From contig NZ_JARPUQ010000001.1 of assembly GCF_029537735.1 (NCBI RefSeq), positions 1,274,696 through 1,338,695 of the forward strand: a DNA stretch of 64,000 nt, read 5' to 3'. The notes under the pieces were generated by a model. It was not told where the DNA came from. It ran no database searches and worked only from the letters and a program-made list of their open reading frames with translations. The position numbers were made by a program, and so were the translations under genes. Origin of the DNA: Robiginitalea aestuariiviva. GTDB lineage: Bacteria; Bacteroidota; Bacteroidia; Flavobacteriales; Flavobacteriaceae. Numbering within the stretch: the stretch's first letter is position 1; every line of letters starts with the position of its first letter. Below are positions 45,805 through 54,471 of this stretch, one piece after another.

Positions 45805-47099
45805 AATACGATCTGTTGGTTATTGGAGGGGGGGCAGCCGGCTTTTACGGGGCCGTGCATGCGGCCCGGCAATGCCCCGGGCTGCGGGTTGCCATCCTGG
45901 AAAAGGGCAAAGCCTTCCTGGAAAAAGTGCGCATTTCCGGCGGGGGTCGGTGCAACCTGACCCACCGGCCATTGGACCCCAGAGTACTTGCCGGGCATTA
46001 CCCACGGGGCCACCGCGAGCTGATCGGGCCTTTCCACAACCACGCCAGCCGCGAGGTAATCACTTTTTTTGAAAAACTTGGGATGTCCGTTAAAACGGAA
46101 GCCGACGGGCGGGTATTTCCCGTTTCGGACCGGTCCCAGGACGTGATCGATACCCTGACCAAGGAGGCCCGGCGCCTGAACATTGAACTGATCCCCGGGT
46201 GCGGGGTACAGGCTTTTGGACCGGATAGCCCGGGTACGGGGTGGTGGGTGGAAACAGCTAAGGGGCCGTTCCATAGTCAGTGGTTGCTGGTTACCGCCGG
46301 CAGCAGCAAGAAAATATGGGGGCAGCTCCGGGAACTGGGTCATACGATTGTCCCCCCCGTTCCCTCCCTGTTCACCTTCCGCATCCCGGACCCCCGCCTG
46401 CAGGGGTTGCAGGGGCTTTCCTGCCCGGCAACCATTGCGGTCTTACCCCCGGAAAACGGGGACCCTCTGGCTGCGGCTAATTTCCGCAAGGCACAGCGAG
46501 CCGGCAGCCTTACAGCCGAAGGCCCTACCCTGATTACCCATTGGGGCCTGAGCGGCCCTGCCGTCTTAAAGCTTTCGGCCTGGGCAGCCCGGTTGCTGGC
46601 CGCCTGTGGATATCACTTCCGCATCCAGGTGAATTGGGTGCCGGAATACCACCCGGGCAGCCTGCCCCAATATTTGGAAGAGGTGCGCAGGGCTTCTCCC
46701 GCCAGGACGGTGGTGGCCAGCCGGCCTTTTGACCTCGCGGGCCGCCTGTGGGCCAGCCTTGTGGCCGGTGCAGGGATTAAGCGGGAAACTACCTGGCAGG
46801 CGATGGACAAAGCTGCCATTCGCCGGCTTTCCAGCCAGCTTTCCGAAGGGATTTTCCGGGTGGAGGGAAAGAGTACTTTTAAGGAGGAATTTGTAACGGC
46901 CGGGGGTGTTGCCCTGAAAGAAGTGGATTTCAAAACCTTTCAAAGCCGAAAGCTGCCAGGGCTTTTCCTGGCCGGGGAAATCCTGGACGTGGATGCGGTA
47001 ACGGGGGGCTTCAACTTCCAGAATGCCTGGACCGGGGCCTTTATGGCTGCCCGTGGCATTGCAGCGGCCGCTGCCCTATCCGAGGGCCAGAAAGAGTAA
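45801..47099 (+). CDS. HI0933/YhiN-family flavoprotein (BaiN-like NAD(P)/FAD oxidoreductase)
   Basis: 432 residues. An N-terminal Rossmann motif for FAD (VIGGGAAGFYGAVHAAR) is followed by the HI0933 hallmark EKVRISGGGRCNLTHR. Other family features are AGSSKKIWG, LITHWGLSGPAVLKLSAWAARL and the C-terminal FAD segment LPGLFLAGEILDVDAVTGGFNFQNAW. The cellular role of these flavoproteins is not well established. It is translationally coupled to the GDPD gene by a 4-base overlap, and its 3' end overlaps the aquaporin gene on the other strand by 24 bases. Confidence 0.92.
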   Translation: MKYDLLVIGGGAAGFYGAVHAARQCPGLRVAILEKGKAFLEKVRISGGGRCNLTHRPLDPRVLAGHYPRGHRELIGPFHNHASREVITFFEKLGMSVKTEADGRVFPVSDRSQDVIDTLTKEARRLNIELIPGCGVQAFGPDSPGTGWWVETAKGPFHSQWLLVTAGSSKKIWGQLRELGHTIVPPVPSLFTFRIPDPRLQGLQGLSCPATIAVLPPENGDPLAAANFRKAQRAGSLTAEGPTLITHWGLSGPAVLKLSAWAARLLAACGYHFRIQVNWVPEYHPGSLPQYLEEVRRASPARTVVASRPFDLAGRLWASLVAGAGIKRETTWQAMDKAAIRRLSSQLSEGIFRVEGKSTFKEEFVTAGGVALKEVDFKTFQSRKLPGLFLAGEILDVDAVTGGFNFQNAWTGAFMAARGIAAAAALSEGQKE

Positions 47100-47804
47100 A
47101 GCGGCAACCAGGGCACCGGAAACGGGTCCCAGGATGGGAATCCAGGAATACCCCCACTGACTCGGGCCTTTACCGGGAATGGGAACCAGGCGGTGAATAA
47201 TCCGTGGGCCCAGGTCCCGCGCCGGGTTAATGGCATATCCCGTGGTGCCCCCAAGGCAAAGCCCGATCCCCCAGACCAGCAGGGCTACCGGCAAGGCGCC
47301 CAGGGACCCCAGGCCAATGGTGGTTTCGGGTTCGCTCAGGCTGGCGTCCGTAAAATACAGGACGGTAAAAACCAGTACAAAAGTGCCCAGTAATTCGGAA
47401 AGGAAATTCAGGGCCCGGTTCGGGATGGCCGGCGCGGTGCTGAACACCCCGAGCTGCATCCCGGGGTCTATGGTGCGGTTAAAATGGTCGCGGTGCATAA
47501 GCCAAACTCCAAATGCCCCCAGCATGGCACCTGCAAGCTGGGCCAGGACATAGGCCGGCACCTCGGCCCATGGGAATTTTCCCGCTGCGGCTAGGCCCAC
47601 GGACACGGCCGGGTTAATGTGGGCCCCGCTGTAGGGGCCGGCCACCACCACCCCGACAAAAACGGCAAAGGCCCACCCGGTGGTGATGACCATCCAGCCG
47701 CTATTCTGCCCTTTGGTCCCTTCCAGGACTACATTGGCGTTTACCCCGCATCCCATCAGGATCAGCAGGAAGGTTCCTAGGAGTTCTGCAACAAATGGCG
47801 TCAT
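47076..47804 (-). CDS. glpF: Aquaglyceroporin / glycerol uptake facilitator
   Basis: 242 residues, six membrane helices and two half-helices with the NPA motifs: GAHINPAVSVGLA and GYAINPARDLGPR. The Asp-Leu-Gly-Pro-Arg after the second NPA (ARDLGPR) is the usual mark of glycerol facilitators rather than strict water channels. It follows the glycerol kinase gene by 2 bases, so glpK-glpF form an operon for glycerol uptake and phosphorylation trapping. Confidence 0.92.
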   Translation of the reverse strand: MTPFVAELLGTFLLILMGCGVNANVVLEGTKGQNSGWMVITTGWAFAVFVGVVVAGPYSGAHINPAVSVGLAAAGKFPWAEVPAYVLAQLAGAMLGAFGVWLMHRDHFNRTIDPGMQLGVFSTAPAIPNRALNFLSELLGTFVLVFTVLYFTDASLSEPETTIGLGSLGALPVALLVWGIGLCLGGTTGYAINPARDLGPRIIHRLVPIPGKGPSQWGYSWIPILGPVSGALVAALLFLALG

Positions 47805-47806
47805 GT

Positions 47807-49315
47807 TCAGGGCGTTTGGGGTTGGTTTGTGCTCCAGGCCTGCAGGGCGTTAACCGCCTGCTGCCAGCCCTGGATTTTATCTTGGATAAAGGCGGGATCG
47901 GCCTGGGGCTCAAAGGTGCGGTCGGTTTCCCAGATACGGCTGATTTCTTCCGTGTTCGCCCAGAATCCTACCGCGAGCCCTGCCAGGAAGGCCGCCCCCA
48001 TTACCGTGGTTTCCACCACCCTTGGCCGGATGGTCCGTGCCTGCAGCACATCGGCCTGGAATTGCATCAGCAGGTTGTTTACCGTCGCCCCCCCATCGAC
48101 CCGGAGTTCCCGGATGGCGATGCCCGAATCTGCCTCCATGGCTTTCAGGACATCCATGGTCTGGAAGGCGATGGATTCTAGTGCGGCCCGCGCTAGGTGG
48201 GCGTCTGTGGTGCCTCGGGTAAGGCCAAAGACGCAGCCCCGCGCCTGTTGGTCCCAGTATGGGGCCCCCAGACCTGCAAAAGCGGGTACCAGATAGACAC
48301 CGCCCGTATCCGGTACCTGGGCGGCAAGGGCTTCCACAGCCTCCGAGGTATCGATCAGGCCCAGCCCGTCCCGGAGCCATTGGACTACAGCGCCGGCAAT
48401 AAAAATACTTCCTTCCAGTACGTAGGTGGTCTTTCCACCCAGGGTCCAGCCTACGGAAGTAAGCAGGTTGTTCCGGGATAAAATGGGCTCCGAACCGATG
48501 TTCATCAGCATAAAGCACCCTGTGCCATAGGTGTTTTTAACCATCCCTTTGCGGGTACACATCTGCCCGAAGAGGGCGGCCTGCTGGTCGCCGGCAATCC
48601 CGGCAATGGGGATGGGCTTGCCCAGGAAGGATGCGGAACATTCTCCATAGACTTCACTGGACTCCCGCACTTCCGGCATCATGGAGGCGGGAACCTGGAA
48701 GTGTTCCAGCAGTTCCGGGTCCCACCCCAGGGTATGGATGTTAAATAAGAGGGTGCGGCTGGCATTGGTGGTGTCCGTAATGTGCAGGGCCCCATCGGTC
48801 ATCTTCCAGATCAGCCAGCTGTCTATGGTGCCCATCAGGAGGTGGCCGGCCTGTGCCTTCTCCCTGGCGTCGGGTACGTTTTCCAAAATCCATCGGGCCT
48901 TGGTACCTGAAAAATAGGAGTCCAGGACCAGGCCGGTTTTTGCCCGGATAAACTCCTGGTGCCCTTCTTTTTTCTGGGCCTCACAATACCCGGCCGTGCG
49001 CTTGTCCTGCCATACAATGGCGTTGTGCACCGGTTTTCCGGTCCTGCGGTCCCATACCACCGTGGTTTCGCGCTGGTTCGTAATGCCGATCCCACGGATT
49101 TGTTCAGGACGGATGCCGTTGACTTCCAGGGCCTGTCGCGCCATTTCCCGTTGTACCTCCCAGATTTCCTCAGCATCGTGTTCTACCCACCCCGGTTTGG
49201 GGAAGTGCTGTGTAAATTCCTTTTGGGCGGTGGCCACCAGGGAACCCTTGCGGTCAAAGAGCAAAGCCCTGCAGCTGGTGGTGCCCTGGTCCAGGGCCAG
49301 GATATAGGTTTCCAT
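47807..49315 (-). CDS. glpK: Glycerol kinase
   Basis: 502 residues from ATG 49313-49315 ([18 protein letters not shown]); a TTG two codons upstream is in frame. It has the FGGY kinase signatures [16 protein letters not shown] (nucleotide/metal loop), [20 protein letters not shown] (glycerol site), [30 protein letters not shown] and [21 protein letters not shown]. It phosphorylates glycerol to sn-glycerol-3-phosphate. The length is standard for GlpK. It is first in the operon with glpF. Confidence 0.96.
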   Translation of the reverse strand: METYILALDQGTTSCRALLFDRKGSLVATAQKEFTQHFPKPGWVEHDAEEIWEVQREMARQALEVNGIRPEQIRGIGITNQRETTVVWDRRTGKPVHNAIVWQDKRTAGYCEAQKKEGHQEFIRAKTGLVLDSYFSGTKARWILENVPDAREKAQAGHLLMGTIDSWLIWKMTDGALHITDTTNASRTLLFNIHTLGWDPELLEHFQVPASMMPEVRESSEVYGECSASFLGKPIPIAGIAGDQQAALFGQMCTRKGMVKNTYGTGCFMLMNIGSEPILSRNNLLTSVGWTLGGKTTYVLEGSIFIAGAVVQWLRDGLGLIDTSEAVEALAAQVPDTGGVYLVPAFAGLGAPYWDQQARGCVFGLTRGTTDAHLARAALESIAFQTMDVLKAMEADSGIAIRELRVDGGATVNNLLMQFQADVLQARTIRPRVVETTVMGAAFLAGLAVGFWANTEEISRIWETDRTFEPQADPAFIQDKIQGWQQAVNALQAWSTNQPQTP

Positions 49316-49405
49316 AGGCAATCGAGATCGTTACGCCACAGGCGGGTTGAGGGTTAAAAATAACGGAATTATCGGTTTATGCATAATACCTACCTTTCCG
49401 GGTGT

Positions 49406-49945
49406 ATGGAAGCGTATATCGGATGGTTGCCCGGGGTGAACGTTGGGGGTCACCGCAAGGTGCAGATGGCAACATTGCGGGAGGTACTGCAGCAGGAAGG
49501 GTTGCAGGATGTTGCCACCTATGTGCAAAGCGGGAATTTCGTTTTTAAGGGTCCGCCGGGCAAATCCCTGCTATCCCTGCAGCTGGAAAAGGTCATAGCA
49601 GCCCATTTCGGGTTTTCCGTCCCGGTTGTACTGCTCAGGCCTGCTGAAGTCCGGGCCTTGCTGGAGGCCCATCCTTTTCAGGGGGACCGGGAGAAGTGTT
49701 ACTATGTGTTCTTCAAAGATTCTCCGGATCCTGCCCTGGAATCCCGCCTGGAAGCGGGGAATTATCCCGGGCAGCGCTGGCAGCTGGCGCCCTGGGGGAT
49801 ATACCTTTGGTGCGAAGAGGGTTATGGGAAAGCCAGGCTCAACAACAATGAAATAGAGCGCCTGGGGCAGGTTCGGGCTACCACTCGCAATCACCGAACC
49901 CTGTGCCAGGTGCTGGAAATGGCAGCAGGGCTGGAGGCGTCTTAG
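49406..49945 (+). CDS. DUF1697 family protein
   Basis: 179 residues from ATG 49406 (MEAYIGWLPGVNVGGHRKVQM), which matches the normal family start (a YIALLRGINVGG-type opening). Further family features are LREVLQQEGLQDVATYVQSGNFVF, an FQGDREKCYYVFF strand and KARLNNNEIERLGQVRATTRNHRTLCQVLEM. The function is unknown. Its stop region overlaps the convergent tspO gene by 4 bases. A TACCTTTC at 49390-49397 could be its -7 box. Confidence 0.85.
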   Translation: MEAYIGWLPGVNVGGHRKVQMATLREVLQQEGLQDVATYVQSGNFVFKGPPGKSLLSLQLEKVIAAHFGFSVPVVLLRPAEVRALLEAHPFQGDREKCYYVFFKDSPDPALESRLEAGNYPGQRWQLAPWGIYLWCEEGYGKARLNNNEIERLGQVRATTRNHRTLCQVLEMAAGLEAS

Positions 49946-50424
49946 TTTAACTGAACAATGCTCAGGTTCAGGACACTGGCAAACAGGACCCAGGCCAGGT
50001 AGGGGAGCAGCAGCCAGGCCGCAGGTTTACTGACAATCCGGAACCACTTCAGGGTGAAGATCAGGGCCAGGATCAGGGCCAGGATTACAAAGAATGCCCA
50101 CAAGGGCTTTTGAAGGCCGAAGAAGACTATACTCCAGCTGCCATTCAGTAGCAACTGGAAGCCGAAATGGTAGAGGGCAGTTTTTACCCAGAGGTGGTGA
50201 AACCCCCGGGACCAGACCAGGCCGGCCGAGATCCCCATCAGGATATACAAGACGGTCCACACCGGGGCAAACAACCAGTTGGGCGGGGTGAACGAGGGCT
50301 TGGCCAGTGTGGTGTACCACCCCCCAACAGAACTCTGGGTCGCAAAGGCTGCCAGGATGCCAATCAACAGGCAAACCAGGACCGAAACCAGGATGCGCAG
50401 ATATGTTTTACGGGAGGTGCCCAT
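49942..50424 (-). CDS. tspO: TspO/MBR family protein (tryptophan-rich sensory protein)
   Basis: 160 residues, five membrane helices. The family signatures are GGWYTTLAKPSFTPPNWLFA, PVWTVLYILMGISAGLVW, QLLLNGSWSIVFFGLQKP and LLLPYLAWVLFASVLNLSI. TspO proteins bind porphyrins and related ligands and take part in stress responses; their exact role in Bacteroidetes is unclear. It is divergent from mvaD with 70 bases between starts. Confidence 0.93.
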   Translation of the reverse strand: MGTSRKTYLRILVSVLVCLLIGILAAFATQSSVGGWYTTLAKPSFTPPNWLFAPVWTVLYILMGISAGLVWSRGFHHLWVKTALYHFGFQLLLNGSWSIVFFGLQKPLWAFFVILALILALIFTLKWFRIVSKPAAWLLLPYLAWVLFASVLNLSIVQLN

Positions 50425-50448
50425 TGGTCTAAATTAGGAAAAAATGCG

Positions 50449-50480
50449 TTGCGGCACCCCGTGAATTACCGCTATCTTTG
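50449..50480 (+). promoter_or_regulatory. Promoter of mvaD (TTG-N21-TATCTTTG)
   Basis: TTG at 50449-50451, a 21-base spacer, and TATCTTTG at 50473-50480, a full match to the Bacteroidetes TAnnTTTG -7 box. It is 14 bases before the mvaD ATG, so the leader is very short. Confidence 0.65.
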
Positions 50481-50494
50481 CGCAAAACAGTCCT

Positions 50495-51583
50495 ATGGAC
50501 ATGAAGGAATTCGTATACCAGGGGCCGGATACAGGCCCGGAGCAGGGGGCGGTGCACTGGGAGGCCCCCAGCAATATCGCCCTGGTGAAGTACTGGGGGA
50601 AGCACGGGAACCAACTGCCCATGAACCCCTCCTTAAGTTTTACCCTGGACGCATGCCACACCCGGACCCGCCTGGAGTTTTTTCAGTCCGGGGGCTCCAT
50701 GCCTGTGGAAGTGTTATTGGACGGGCAGCCTGCACCTTCCTTCGAACCCAAAATCCGGCAGTTCCTGGAACGCGCCCTGCCCTTTCAACCGTTTCTGAAA
50801 GGATATGGTTTCCGGGTACATACCCACAACAGTTTCCCGCACAGCAGCGGGATTGCCTCTTCGGCCAGCGGCATGGCAGCCCTGGCCCTTTGCCTGATGG
50901 ATCTTGAGCGACTTTTTGCCCCGGGGCTTTCGGCAGGGCAGTTCCGCAGGAAGGCTTCTTTTCTGGCCCGCCTGGGTTCCGGGTCTGCGGCCCGCAGTGT
51001 GGACGGCGGGCTGGTCCTCTGGGGCACCCACCCGGGGCTGGAGGGTAGTTCAGACGCTTACGGGGTCCCGTATCCGGAAAAAGTGCACCCTGTATTCCAG
51101 GACTACCACGATACTATTCTCCTGGTAGACAAAGGGGAAAAGGCGGTAAGTAGTACCGTGGGGCACGGGCTCATGGACGGGCATCCCTTTGCCGGGGCCC
51201 GCTTTGAGCAGGCGCGCCAGAACCTGGACCGCCTTGGCCCAGTACTGGCTGCCGGGGACCTGGATGGCTTTGTAGACCTGGTGGAATCCGAGGCGCTTAC
51301 CCTGCATGCCATGATGCTCAGCAGCTCGCCTTCCTTTATCCTGATGAAACCGGGCACCCTGGCCATCCTAGAAAAATTACGGGCCTTTCGAAAAACCAGT
51401 GGCCACCCCGTTTGTTTCACCCTGGATGCCGGCGCCAATGTTCACGTACTTTACCCGGCTGCCAGCCGGGAAGCGGTCTATCCCTTCATACAGGAAGCCC
51501 TGTTGGAGCATTGCCATCAGGGCCACCACATCTGCGACCGGGTGGGCCGCGGGGCCAGGCGGCTGGCAGGTGCCGGTTCCTGA
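50495..51583 (+). CDS. mvaD: Diphosphomevalonate decarboxylase
   Basis: 362 residues, a GHMP-superfamily enzyme. The N-terminal substrate segment is WEAPSNIALVKYWGKHGNQL and PMNPSLSFTLD. The phosphate loop is PHSSGIASSASGMAAL, with LGSGSAARSVDGGLVLW after it, characteristic of mevalonate-diphosphate decarboxylases; CFTLDAGANVHVLYPA is the C-terminal motif. It makes isopentenyl diphosphate from mevalonate diphosphate with ATP. It heads a cluster with a mevalonate-kinase-like gene and a prenyltransferase. An ATG at codon 3 is an alternative start. Confidence 0.95.
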   Translation: MDMKEFVYQGPDTGPEQGAVHWEAPSNIALVKYWGKHGNQLPMNPSLSFTLDACHTRTRLEFFQSGGSMPVEVLLDGQPAPSFEPKIRQFLERALPFQPFLKGYGFRVHTHNSFPHSSGIASSASGMAALALCLMDLERLFAPGLSAGQFRRKASFLARLGSGSAARSVDGGLVLWGTHPGLEGSSDAYGVPYPEKVHPVFQDYHDTILLVDKGEKAVSSTVGHGLMDGHPFAGARFEQARQNLDRLGPVLAAGDLDGFVDLVESEALTLHAMMLSSSPSFILMKPGTLAILEKLRAFRKTSGHPVCFTLDAGANVHVLYPAASREAVYPFIQEALLEHCHQGHHICDRVGRGARRLAGAGS

Positions 51584-51641
51584 AATGTGACTCTATACCC
51601 GGAAGGCAGCAAGATCCCAGCACTCAAAGGTTTAGGAATTT

Positions 51642-51666
51642 CTTAACCGGAAGTTTTGTATTTTTG
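51642..51666 (+). promoter_or_regulatory. Candidate promoter of the mevalonate-kinase-like gene
   Basis: TTAAC at 51642-51646 and TATTTTTG at 51659-51666, a full TAnnTTTG match. The 17-base offset equals that seen at the first susC promoter. It is 22 bases before the ATG. Confidence 0.55.
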
Positions 51667-51688
51667 TTCTGTAGATTGAGGCTGGCTT

Positions 51689-52627
51689 ATGAAAGGACCC
51701 CTGTTTTATTCCAAAATCCTGCTCTTTGGCGAGTACGGGATCATTAAGGATTCCCGCGGCCTGTCCATACCCTTTAATTTCTTTAAAGGGGCCCTGAAAA
51801 AAGAGGAGGCACTGGCCGGGGCAGCCCTGGCCTCCAATACCAACCTGCGGAAATTTGCTGACTATCTGGACGTGGCGCGTAAGCAACACCCGGAAATGCC
51901 GGAATTTGACCTGGATCAATTGCGGCAGGACCTGGATGAGGGGATGTACTTTGACAGTTCTATCCCCCAGGGGTATGGGGTAGGGAGCAGCGGCGCCCTG
52001 GTGGCTGCCGTTTATGACCGTTACGCCAAAACCAAAATCACGGTGCTGGAAAACCTCACCCGTGAGAAGCTCCTGCAGCTCAAGGAGGTCTTTGCCCTGA
52101 TGGAATCCTTTTTCCACGGAAAGTCTTCCGGCCTGGACCCGCTGAACAGCTACCTGAGCCTGCCCATCCTGATCCATTCCAGGGACCATATCGAATCCAC
52201 CAGCATCCCTTCCCAGAACCCGGAAGGAAAAGGTGCCGTATTCCTGCTGGATAGCGGGGTGGTAGGAGAAACGGCCCCCATGGTTCAGATCTTCATGGAG
52301 AAAATGAAGCACGAAGGCTTCCGTAAAGTGCTCAAGGACCAGTTTATCCGCTATTCGGATGCCTGTGTGGAGGATTTTATCAGCGGGAACGTTAAATCCC
52401 TTTTCGGAAACATTAAGCAACTTTCCCACGTGGTCCTGGACCACTTCAAGCCGATGATCCCCCAGGAATTCCACCAGCTCTGGCAGCAAGGGATAGATAC
52501 CAATGCCTATTACCTGAAGCTCTGCGGTTCTGGTGGCGGCGGTTACATCCTCGGCTTTACCGAAGACCTGGAACAGGCGCGGGAGGCTCTTAAAGGCCAT
52601 CGCCTGGAGGTGGTCTACAACTTCTAA
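51689..52627 (+). CDS. Mevalonate kinase-like GHMP kinase
   Basis: 312 residues. The GHMP start is FYSKILLFGEYGIIKDSRGL; the ATP loop is IPQGYGVGSSGALVAAVYDRY; HGKSSGLDPLNSYLSLPILI is the catalytic-Asp segment; and the third motif is LCGSGGGGYILGF. This matches the mevalonate kinases found next to mvaD in Flavobacteria. It phosphorylates mevalonate at O5. A separate phosphomevalonate kinase is not in this window. It is read in the same direction as mvaD with 105 bases between, and is followed after 14 bases by the UbiA-type gene. Confidence 0.85.
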   Translation: MKGPLFYSKILLFGEYGIIKDSRGLSIPFNFFKGALKKEEALAGAALASNTNLRKFADYLDVARKQHPEMPEFDLDQLRQDLDEGMYFDSSIPQGYGVGSSGALVAAVYDRYAKTKITVLENLTREKLLQLKEVFALMESFFHGKSSGLDPLNSYLSLPILIHSRDHIESTSIPSQNPEGKGAVFLLDSGVVGETAPMVQIFMEKMKHEGFRKVLKDQFIRYSDACVEDFISGNVKSLFGNIKQLSHVVLDHFKPMIPQEFHQLWQQGIDTNAYYLKLCGSGGGGYILGFTEDLEQAREALKGHRLEVVYNF

Positions 52628-52641
52628 ACCACAACCCCGGC

Positions 52642-53547
52642 ATGCTTAGCCGACAGCATCGGATCGTCTTGCTCAAACTGCTGAGCCTGGTCTCCATTGT
52701 ACGGGGGTACAACATCCTGGTTATTGCGCTGGCTCAGTACCTGGCTTCGATATACATTCTTTCCCCGGACCTGCCCGTGAGACAGGTGGTTTTGGACCTG
52801 AACCTCTTTCTGTTGGTGCTGGCCTCGACCCTGGTTATTGCGGCCGGCTATATCATCAACAGTTTTTACGATTCCGAAAAGGACCTGATCAACAAACCGC
52901 GGAAGACCCTGCTGGAACGCCTGGTCCCACAGCGGACGAAGATCTACGCTTATTTTATCCTGAATTTCACGGCCGTACTCACGGCCAGTTACGTTTCCTT
53001 TCGGGCGGCCTTCTTTTTTGCGGCCTATATTTTCGGGATCTGGTGGTATTCCCACCGCCTGAAACGCATTACTTTTCTGGGCAATGTGGTTTCGGCCACC
53101 CTGGCCATTGCCCCGTTTTTTGCGGTATTTGTGTACTACAAGAATTTTGCAGCCGAAATTTTTGTGCACGCCCTTTTCCTTTTCCTGCTGATCCTGAGCC
53201 GGGAGCTGATCAAGGATATGGAAAACCTGGCGGGGGACCTGGCCCAGAACTACCAGACCATTGCCGTGCGCTACGGCACCCGCTTCTCCAAATGGTGCGT
53301 GACCTTCCTGATCCTACTGGCCCTGCTTCCGGGATTCCTGCTGGTGCGCTATTTTGAAGTGGGATATATGTACCTGTATTTTATCGCCAGCGGATTGCTG
53401 ATGCTGTTGTTTATCGTGTTGCTCTGGAGGTCTACCACCAAACGGCATTATGTCTGGCTGCACAACATCCTGAAGTTTATTATTGTATCCGGGGTATTCG
53501 GGATCCTGCTCATCGATGTGCATCTGGTCCTGAACCGCTTCCTTTAA
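52642..53547 (+). CDS. UbiA-family prenyltransferase (geranylgeranylglycerol-phosphate geranylgeranyltransferase-like)
   Basis: 301 residues with about eight membrane helices. The first Asp-rich motif is NSFYDSEKDLINKPRKTLLE and the second is RELIKDMENLAGDLAQNYQTIA, both typical of UbiA enzymes that bind prenyl diphosphate through Mg2+. Flavobacterial proteins of this subgroup are often named geranylgeranylglycerol-phosphate geranylgeranyltransferase, but the acceptor is not established. It sits directly after two mevalonate genes, so prenyl chain supply and use are grouped. Confidence 0.85.
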   Translation: MLSRQHRIVLLKLLSLVSIVRGYNILVIALAQYLASIYILSPDLPVRQVVLDLNLFLLVLASTLVIAAGYIINSFYDSEKDLINKPRKTLLERLVPQRTKIYAYFILNFTAVLTASYVSFRAAFFFAAYIFGIWWYSHRLKRITFLGNVVSATLAIAPFFAVFVYYKNFAAEIFVHALFLFLLILSRELIKDMENLAGDLAQNYQTIAVRYGTRFSKWCVTFLILLALLPGFLLVRYFEVGYMYLYFIASGLLMLLFIVLLWRSTTKRHYVWLHNILKFIIVSGVFGILLIDVHLVLNRFL

Positions 53548-53572
53548 GGCGCCCCGGGCTTTTTTTATTCCC

Positions 53573-53580
53573 TACCTTTG
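53573..53580 (+). promoter_or_regulatory. -7 box TACCTTTG before rluB-type gene
   Basis: TACCTTTG matches TAnnTTTG and lies 9 bases before the chosen ATG at 53590. No clear -33 element was found. Its position argues against the TTG start at 53578, which would overlap the box. Confidence 0.5.
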
Positions 53581-53589
53581 CCCCAACAT

Positions 53590-54468
53590 ATGAGCAGATC
53601 CGACAAAAACGACAAGAGAAGGCCCCGGCCCCGTTCCGGCGGGAATGGAGCCAAAAAGGCCTCAGGGCGGCAAGGTGGCAATTTCCGACGCAAGAGTTAT
53701 GCACGGGGAAATGCCCCGGTCACCCCTAAGGCCCACACCCCCAAACCGGACCCGGACCTGGTCCGGCTGAACCGCTATATTGCCAATGCCGGGGTGTGTT
53801 CCCGCCGGGAGGCCGATACTTTTATCGCCGCTGGCAATGTAACGGTAAACGGGAAGACCGTAACCGAGATGGGTTATAAGGTGAAGCGTTCGGACGAGGT
53901 GCGTTTCGACGGCCGCCTCTTGCAACAGGAACGCAAGGAATATGTGCTTTTAAACAAGCCCAAGAATTTCATAACCACCACTAAGGACGAGCGGGGGCGG
54001 CGCACCGTGATGGAACTCATCTCCAATGCCAGCAATGCCCGATTACTCCCGGTAGGCCGGCTGGACCGCAATACCACCGGGCTGCTGCTCTTTACCAATG
54101 ACGGGGACCTGGCTAAGAAACTCACCCACCCCAAACACGGGGTACGCAAGATCTACCACGTAGAACTGGATAAAAGCTTTAAGGCGTCGGACCTGCAACA
54201 GGTACGCGAAGGGCTGACCCTGGAAGACGGCTCAATCGCAGTGGATGAGATCAGCTATATAGACGGGGCTGCCACCAAAAAGGAAGTCGGGGTACAGTTG
54301 CATAGCGGGCGAAACCGTATTGTGCGCCGGATCTTTGAACACCTGGGTTACGAGGTGGTGCGCCTGGACCGGGTGGTGTTTGCCGGCCTGACCAAGAAGG
54401 ACCTGCCCCGGGGCCACTGGCGGCATCTTACGGCCCAGGAGCTCATCAACCTGAAAAACCTCTCCTAG
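53590..54468 (+). CDS. 23S rRNA pseudouridine synthase, RluB/RsuA family
   Basis: 292 residues from ATG 53590. The first ~50 residues are a basic, glycine- and arginine-rich tail, common in Bacteroidetes RluB-like proteins and probably RNA-binding. An S4 domain follows (VRLNRYIANAGVCSRREADT, VTVNGKTVTEMG), then the catalytic domain with the active-site Asp in LLPVGRLDRNTTGLLLFTND and the motif HSGRNRIVRRIFEHLGYEV. It forms pseudouridine in 23S rRNA, by homology. It is convergent with argH, 3 bases between stops. Confidence 0.92.
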   Translation: MSRSDKNDKRRPRPRSGGNGAKKASGRQGGNFRRKSYARGNAPVTPKAHTPKPDPDLVRLNRYIANAGVCSRREADTFIAAGNVTVNGKTVTEMGYKVKRSDEVRFDGRLLQQERKEYVLLNKPKNFITTTKDERGRRTVMELISNASNARLLPVGRLDRNTTGLLLFTNDGDLAKKLTHPKHGVRKIYHVELDKSFKASDLQQVREGLTLEDGSIAVDEISYIDGAATKKEVGVQLHSGRNRIVRRIFEHLGYEVVRLDRVVFAGLTKKDLPRGHWRHLTAQELINLKNLS

Positions 54469-54471
54469 GGC

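Noticed and set aside
53541-53568. Terminator after the UbiA gene (GCGCCCCGGGC then T-run)
   Set aside because: The two arms leave a single-base loop, so no stable hairpin can form as written.
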